Assembly (NCBI GenBank): GCA_031308135.1
Contig: JAHLJT010000631.1
Coordinates: 213,789,065-213,853,064, forward strand
Direction: 5' to 3'
From: Acheta domesticus
Lineage: Eukaryota > Arthropoda > Insecta > Orthoptera > Gryllidae
Length of the DNA: 64,000 nt
Shown in pieces: positions 37,201 to 45,400 of the stretch. The first letter of the stretch is position 1. Each line of letters opens with the position of its first letter. Both the position numbers and the translations under genes were made by a program. A model generated the notes under the pieces. The model was not told where the DNA came from, ran no database searches, and saw nothing but the letters and a program-made list of their open reading frames with translations.

Positions 37201-40200
37201 ACGGGCAGATATTTTGCCATTATTCGATTTTCGGTATCAAGGACCCACAAAAAATAGAATCTGGCTGCACAATGTGTTAGAGGATTTTTTTTCTAAATTT
37301 AGCAAGTGGATTTATCCACTTTTTCGTTACCAGTGTCTGTAATTGTTTTTTTGCCGAAAATTCGCCGTTTTTTCCACAGCATTACATAACTCTCTCTATT
37401 GCATAAGCGCTAGCGAGAAAGTAAAATGCTTCATATTCCTGCTTCTAGAGAAGACTTTGATTTATTAGAGCGGCAAATCTTTGCAAAAAAGAAATCAGTT
37501 GTACGAAGTCCAAACAGAATTTCAACGAGAATTGACAGTGATAAAAAAATAGGACGAGTTTTGTTGTAGATAACTGTTTTATTGCAGTATTAAAATAAAG
37601 TATAATACGAATTATATAATTTCTTCTTTTATTAAGTTCTTATTATTTTAAACGAGTGTGCTATTCTTCAATTTATAACTTCGTCGTAGATAATGAAAAC
37701 AATAAATAACAATAGTAACTGACGGCGCACGAAACATGTTCTGTGGTTTTTACTAACCAGGTTTTCAATAAAATCAATAAGCAAACCAGTAATTGTGTAT
37801 GAAATGTGTGAAAATATTCTGCAAATATACATTGAAAATAAAAAAATCAAATTCTTGGGATTTATAAAAAGAAATGACGGCTGTGACAAAAGATCTTTCG
37901 CTTCCTTCCGGTTTCTCTCACAAAAGTTGAATAAATAATGTGATAAATGATTGTATAAAATTGAATAAATGAATAAACGATAATAAGAAGTACACGATTT
38001 TTATAATGTATCCTAGTTAATTAATATAAAATATTACAATTCATAAGCCACCTTAATTATAGACGTGATATTTTAGAAGGAATGAAAATGTTACAGGTAA
38101 ATTTAGTAGTTTATTTGGTTTTGTATGTTGCGCACTGTGAAATTTTAGTATAATTACATGCACTGAGTGAAGTTGGTTTTGCCAGGTAAATTGCTCTAGG
38201 AAAAAATCTTGGAACGCTACATTTTTTTAAAGCAAAGTTTCAAAAATGGCAATAGAAAAACACCGACAGTGGTTAGTCTCATGTGTCTTAGTTGAGACTG
38301 AGTATAATTAAAACGTCAAATATTTACTGAATGTACTGTCATTTCAAAAATTCAGGCCCGAAACATTGATCTGGCGCGGGAAATTCTTTCTAAAATCTTG
38401 CAATTAAGAACTGGAGCAATTTACCTATGGAAATGTTTGGGACTGGCCTTGGAAACAAACACATAACAGAAAAACATGAGTGCGATTCGTAGTAATCTAA
38501 ATGTTTTTTTTCATTTTGTGTACTTTTCTTATGTATGTGTATAGAAACGACTACGTATGTCCGGTTGAGAAGTTAGTTGGAGCCTAGTGTACGCACGCGC
38601 GCACGTACACGCACGCAGGCACCCCAAGAACGCACGCACACAGAGGCGAATATGCGTGCGTGCCTCCGTATGTGTGTGTGTGTGTGGGTGTGTGTGTGTG
38701 TGCGCGCGCGCGCGCGCGCGAGGAAGTATGCACAAAGTGTTCTCAGTGATTCTTTGGAGGACAAAGCACTGCAACGTATGATGGGATTTGCAAAATGAAA
38801 ATTTGCGTGGGTCAGACAAAAAAATCACAATTGACTGAAGTTTTAAAAATTACTTTATTCGTAAGTTCCAATGTCTTCCGATTTTTATGAGGTAATAGGC
38901 TTGAAATATTTTAATGATGTAGACGAATATGCTGCCTATATAATTGGTATTCGTTGCATTGGATTACATTTGCTGAAAGTGTAAGTTATCGAAATTTCAT
39001 CAAAACATTCTTCTTTTGCATGAATTTTTGTTAAAAATGCGAAATCCCAGAATCAGGGTTAAGTCTAGTGAAGACAATGAGAATAAATAGTTTTAGTATA
39101 TACTTTTTATAGTTTTTACATAACACATAGTTTTTAATAATATTGAGCTCCTTAACGTTGGTAACACTAGATACAGAAGATATATCTCTGGGACTATCTC
39201 TGAGGTAATTGAGCACAGAATCACACCTAATTCCTAAGATATCATATTCGTGAATAAACATGTAATAGTACTCTTCAGACACTCAATGTGCACTTTTAAG
39301 CACTGTTCATGCCGACCTGGCTGGCCGAGGTGGCTAAGAGCGAACACGGACCAGCGCTTCGTCCCGAAGAGTCGCGGGTTCGAGTCCCTCCTTGAGCACA
39401 GTTGTTTGTCTCTTGTCTCTCATGTACGATGTTTTGGAGGTCTTCTGACCCCAGATCAGAGGATCCCGCAAGTGTGTTGATGCTTACTGTACAGTCGAAT
39501 ATGCGTCCCATCGGGAACCGGCTGTTGGCTGGATAAAAGCCCTAGGGGAAAAATACTGTTCATTAGGAACAAAGTCATGATGTTGAGGTGAGTTGCTTGA
39601 AGAGCGTCGTTTTGCAGGGCTAATGTTGGAGCCCCAGACCGGAGCGTACGGGCGACAGCCCTACGCCTCCGGCCGGGTGGAGATGCTGCGCTCGCGAGGC
39701 AACCCGGAAGCGTTCGAGCCCTCGGGCTGGAAGCTCGGCGCCCTGCTCAACGACCCGCAGGTCGACATACAAACGTGCTCGCGCACGCTCTACCTCTACA
39801 AGAATTGTCCCTTCCACCCCGGGAAACGCTATTCCGACGAAATGCACGTCTTCGTCGTTCGTTGGACTCCCGGTAAGTGTTTGTATTGCTCGTGCCAGAC
39901 GTTTCGGGAGGCCTTGAAACCTTACATTATCCGCAAGGCCATCCGCACCCAGCACGTTTGTGCAGCTCATGGCCGCCTGGTTATTGTTGTAACCATGGGC
40001 GTAACGAATATTTGCATAGCGAGCGCGGAGTAACAATTTTTATTAATAATGCAAGTGGTATAAAATAACAAAGTGAATAATCTCCAGATATTGAACACGT
40101 TTTGGTCTTTCGGTCAAGAATCGACGTCAAATTACTACTTACTTAGCAATATAGGAGTCGAACTGCAGGACACGAAGTAAACTAATGGTGCTACAACAAC

Positions 40201-42440
40201 ACATACTTTCATGCATTTCGTAATGGTTACATAGTACTATTTATATCACAATTTCTATCCGAATCATCCTTTGTAGAACTCGAATTTTCGAAAAATTATA
40301 AATTACTTTATTTCAAAACCTTTTTGAGAGACCGGTTTCATTAAGGGATAAAACATCTAACTTTACTACTTTAGTTGTAGGAAAACGCCAAAAAAATTGA
40401 ATTTTTACAATTTTCGAAAAAGTAGGTTTCTCAACGAACATGAGACCGACACCATTATTTTAAATGTTCTTCACACTACCCAACAACAAAGTTTAATCCA
40501 AAAAGTTGGAGACTTTTTTTGAAAATTTGGGAAATGTCCCGGGGGTTCATGTAAAGTCCACCTCAAAATTAAAATTTTAGTTTCAAATTAAAGAGGCTGC
40601 AGGACCAGTCAGATTAATTGGGGAATATCAATTGTGGAGAAAATCGGCTGATCGGTTTAGCCGTCGGCGTTGTTCACAGACAGACGTACGGACGGACGGA
40701 CGGACGAACGGACCGACGGACGGGATGGACGGATGTTTTGTCCCCAATCGATTTTTCGATATCAAACACAGATTCTTCACAAAACACCACATCCACATCC
40801 ACACAATATCCACAAAATATAGATTCTGGCTACACCACATGTTTGAGGATTTCCCCCCCTAAATTTATCAGCTTGATTTATTCACTTTTATTGTTACCAG
40901 GGCCCTGTAATAAATGTATTTCTGCTGAGAATTCGCCGTTTTTTCACATAGCATTACATATCTTTGCGGTCAGGAAGATCTCATCCAGTAGATTGCGGTG
41001 TGAGGAACGTTTCTCTAAATTTTAGTTTTTAAAGTCCTAGAACGCTTCGTTTAGGAGTTATTTAACGATAAGGATTCAGAAAAATCCTGACGTACGTTGC
41101 GGATTGCATTTTACATTAACATTTAGATGCGATTTTTCAACAAATCCTTCATATTTTTAAAGTCAAAGTGCAATTCTTCACGTCTCCGTGAAATTATCTT
41201 TCTTTAGAGACTTCATTTATAAAGATTGTTTGCATGTGAAAGCCGCAAAGGAAAGGTATACTATTGAAATAACACAGGAGACGATATTTGTCTATTGGCG
41301 TAAATGTACAAGGACGTGATCGCAGGGAAATAGGATCATGTGCATATCCCGATCCCCTGCGAACAAACCAAGGTACAATATTGAAATTGAAATGCAGTAA
41401 CGCTTGACTAGAAAGCAAGAGAAATGGGCCTTGTGTTATAAGTTTCAGAGATGCATCGTAAATTTTCCAAGACCGGGACATTTTACTTGTATTATAGCAG
41501 AGAGCACAATCCCCAAAAGCAGAGCAGGCTTCCAGGCAATCAGTACCGAAAGGCGTTCCAGCATCAGAACACTTGTATATTTGACACTACAAAACAATTT
41601 TGTTTGTATTCATCATATGGCATACATAACTGTTATTCCATATTCCATGTTATCGTTTTTAAACTAATCGTATTATTTTTTATTTTACTGAAGTAATAAT
41701 AGAAACAAACGTTTTCACACAAGGATTCTTGACAAGACAAATTAGTGAGCTTTTGATTCTCTATTGACAAATTATTGGCTCTAAAACGAAGAAAACGAAA
41801 AATGTATAAAAAAGAAAGAATAATGTACTATACAAAGATATTTTACAACACAATTGACAAATGCATCATAATTTATTATTTTATGTAATAACATATCTAA
41901 GTTGCATCGTGTGTCAAATTGATATAAATTTTTTGTTTCAGAGGGAATTTCCATTACTGTTGATGGTGAATGCAAACATATCGTTAAACCACCTCCGGGA
42001 GGGTTTGTAAACCATAATTATTTTAAGAATAATTGCAATAGTCCCTGGAAAAAAGGAACATTTATGGCACCATTTGATAAGGAGGTAATTTATTTTTCTA
42101 GAAATAATTAATTTTATGACAAAAATATAATGCAAAATATCTTTGCAGTTTTATATACATATTAGTCTCATGCCTGGCGGATTCAATACATACAAAAATG
42201 GAGTCACTTCTAGGGGAAAGCTAAAGCCATGGACTGATAATGACCCTCAGGTATGTAACAATGAAAAGAAGAGTTTTAACGGAGTGAGCATCCGAATTAA
42301 ATTAACCATAATTATTCGCAATTCAATGTATGCTTCAATGCTTTCAGGCAAATTTGAAGTTTTGGAAGAGCAGCAATTTATGGCTGCCAACATGGACATC
42401 ATATTTGGAAGTGGATTATGTTAAAGTTTGGGCACTGTGA
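22127..42440 (+). CDS. GNBP: GNBP/beta-1,3-glucan recognition protein, isoform A (9 coding exons)
   Basis: This is a predicted secreted pattern-recognition protein. In insects the family binds beta-1,3-glucan in haemolymph and feeds the Toll and prophenoloxidase pathways. Coding exons are 22127-22268, 22978-23202, 23298-23443, 23849-23970, 31940-32109, 39618-39872, 41942-42084, 42149-42250 and 42348-42440. All borders are GT-AG and the phases run 1,1,0,2,1,1,0,0, giving 465 residues, close to the usual family length. Residues 1 to about 20 form a hydrophobic signal peptide. About 25-125 is a CBM39 glucan-binding domain (GLRISVPDSPGTD, FYWVYTAKGDNG). About 130-465 is a GH16-like domain (LLLDENFNSLNLSLW, DTFSFKFGRIEIRAK, WLPTW, LEVDYVKVWAL). 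The GH16 acidic triad is replaced by R288, E290 and R293, so hydrolysis is unlikely. Introns 4 and 5 are 8.0 and 7.5 kb and full of transposons. Family assignment is firm; exon chaining is by eye. Confidence 0.9.
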
Positions 42441-45400
42441 TCAAAAGAAAATGCATCACCAACACTTAAGATATGATAACTTCAGTTTTGCTCTACGATA
42501 AAAATATAGCAAAATATACAAAAATGATTTTGAATATCCCTTCAAATCTGAATATTTTGCCTTATTAAATGCCCTTTCTGAAAACAAAATTGGGGGAGAA
42601 AATATGATGGTCACATGCTAAATTAACTGAGAATACCTACTAAATATTGACCTGCATAGTGACCTGACTCTTATACATGTATTAGATGCATTACATCTTT
42701 AAAAAATTATAATTGGTTTCAATGTAACTAAAAAAGTATCAGTGTGACTAAGTATAATACTATATAATTTCAATTAGAAGAATTTGAGAAAATAAAAGAA
42801 TAAACAAAAACAGGAATGGAATTTTACTAATAAACCTCTTTCACAAACGCTCGTGTGAGCCTCTTTCGCAATGACGCGAACAAAAACAAACAGCATTTAA
42901 ATGTTTGGTAAAAAACAAAACAAACAGCATCAAAATAGAAAATACACGCCTACTTTTAAATTCGTTCAATTCCAAAAATACAAAAATTATGACAGACAAA
43001 AACATCAGCATCACCAGATCATTCAGACAAAAACAGACAGCATTTAAATGTTTGGAAAAAAACAAAACAAACAGCATCAAAATAGAGAATACATGCCTAT
43101 TTTTAAATTCGTTCAATTCCAGAAATACAAAAATTATGGGTAGTTTCATTCAGGCAAAAACAGACAGCATTTAAATGTTTGGTAAAAAACAAAACAAACA
43201 GCATCGAAATAGAAAATACATGCCTATTTTTAAATTCGTTCAATTCCAGAAATACAAAAATTGTGGGTAGTTTCATTCAGACGGAATGTTAAAATTTAAA
43301 ACTAACTCATCGTTCTCCCTTGTTAAGATGCAATTCAATGCGGACTGTTCAGTTTGTTTAAAATCACCTTTTCTGGAATAGCAAGTGCTCCAGAACAGAC
43401 CGACTGAAAAAAATAGATTTTTCACAAGTCAAGACAAATAATCTGTAAATCGGACGGATGAGTGCTTAAACTCAGTAAGCTAAAAAATAAGTAAAAATAC
43501 ATTGAGAATTTTGCCATAATTTTGACCCATTCTTTTTATCTGCGCTTACTCTTTTTATCTGCGCTTTCTATCAACCATGATAATAGATCGTGTGGTAAGC
43601 AGTGTGTAAAAGAGTTTTTAATTTAAGGTTACGGTATTTAAACTATTCACTCATACATCTAGTGCTTAAATACAATTTTTCAGTGTATATATCTAGAGCA
43701 TCGAGATGTAAAAATGCATAGTGTATGTTATGAGTGTATATTGTTTATAAGCATTTGTAAATGTGTACATCATTAATAAGAGATGTATACTATTAACGTA
43801 AATGTGAAAATAACAATTCAAAACAGATAATTATTGTAAAAAATGAGGATGGGATTACAGGAGTTAGAGGATGACGGGTAAAATGCAAAGACTGTGTAAA
43901 AATATAAATGAACAAAACCCTGAAAAAGCAGAAATGCCGAACAGGATGAGATAACTTTTTTTAGAAACTGGATATTTTTTGTCGAAGTTTTTCCAAAAGA
44001 ATGTTTGTTCCAGGACTCCTCCTAGAACCACAGGCGGAGGTATACGGTCGCGCGCCAGCTGAATCGGGCAAGGTGCTGATATCCAAAATCAGGGGCAACG
44101 AGAATTTGGTGGAGCCAAGCGGATTGGACGCCGGCGCAAGGTTCAGCGTTTTGCAAGCAGACATCTCCACGTGTCACCGGACATTGTTTATCTTTAAAGG
44201 TTGCGAACTCAATGGCAAGAAGTACTCTGACGAAATGCACTTATACTCCGTCACTTGGACCCCCGGTGAGTACTCAACAACAGCTTGGTAGAAATACGTA
44301 GTTTCTTCTTCCCATTATATCTGTTTAAAATGAAAATGAAATTACGCTACACTACAAGTAAGGGTAAAAATATATAAATGCAAGACGATTTTACTGTGTG
44401 AAACTGTATTTTCCCAGAAATATTTCTTACATCATTAAGAATTTGAATTCACCAAAGTTATATTCACATTACTTGAACTTACTCCCTGAAGCCCAACATC
44501 GAAGAGTTACAACTTCAGTCCGCATGGCGAGATTTAGAAAGAAACAAAAAATAAGTGAAATAATATAGTAGGATCTAGCAAAAGCTTATTACTTAAATAA
44601 TAAGAAAGCTACATTTTTTGTGAGAGTGACATTTTTTAATAACGGAGGTTGCTTGGGTGTGTTCATTTAGATCACCGCGGTTAAATAGTGTTTTCAAATC
44701 TCCTCAGATATGTATTTGCTTGTGTTGTATCTCAGAAACACATACTTTTCTTAAAAGAAGATTTATTACTAGAACAATCTTGTCCCACTCGGCCACCTTG
44801 TACAAATGCCACAATACACTCTAAGGAAACATTCTGTCATCTGACTGACTACGCAGCGCGCTCTTCTCTCTCCAGATCTGCCGCCGGCGCCCTTTTTTTT
44901 ATGTCGGCCAGCTCCCGCGTAAGGCTTCCCGCGGCTCCTCCTAATTGGCTGGCTCGATGGTGCGCGAAGTCCAAGGAGTAGTCATTGCTGTTCTGAGCGC
45001 GCTTTTTGGCGAAACTCGGCGCTCCTGCTGCCGACGCTCTGTGCTGTGTGCTGCACGCCGCCGGCGCTCTTTGCCGCGGCAATTTCGAATTGCCGGCCAT
45101 ATACTACAGCTTGATTATTAATCTTAACGTGAAATGAATAACTTTTAGGGTTTACACCGTGGCTGGACTATTGACGTTGAAATTGTTATTGCAGTCATCA
45201 CTTAATCAGTTTAAGGATACGATAAATTCATACTGTGCATTAATGAAGCTGCATAATTAAAGACGTTAAAATCAAAGATGTAAAAGTACACAAAGGAATG
45301 GTATTATAATTAAAATGAAATGATCTACTGTCAATGCTATTCAAATAACAATTCATTTACTATAGTTGTAATTATAATAAGACTACTCTAGATGCCTTTT

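Noticed and set aside
38529..38828. Frames rich in RARARTHTHTHT or CVCVCVCARAR
   Set aside because: They are translations of the (TG)n(CG)n microsatellite.
39316..39390. Possible functional tRNA gene
   Set aside because: A and B boxes are present, but no complete cloverleaf with matched acceptor stem is visible. It is the head of a SINE with its own target duplications.
41940..42424. Plus-strand 93-residue frame from 42143 read through exons 8A and 9A as one exon
   Set aside because: It crosses the short intron 42251-42347 and leaves the conserved frame. Splicing restores the WLPTW...VWAL ending.
42841..43174. Frame with repeated VFSILMLFVLF segments, considered as a membrane protein
   Set aside because: The repeats come from the three-unit minisatellite. 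There is no start context and the units are not multiples of three.
42880..43284. Possible CRISPR-like array
   Set aside because: Units are over 120 bp and contiguous, with only three copies and eukaryotic context. It is a minisatellite.
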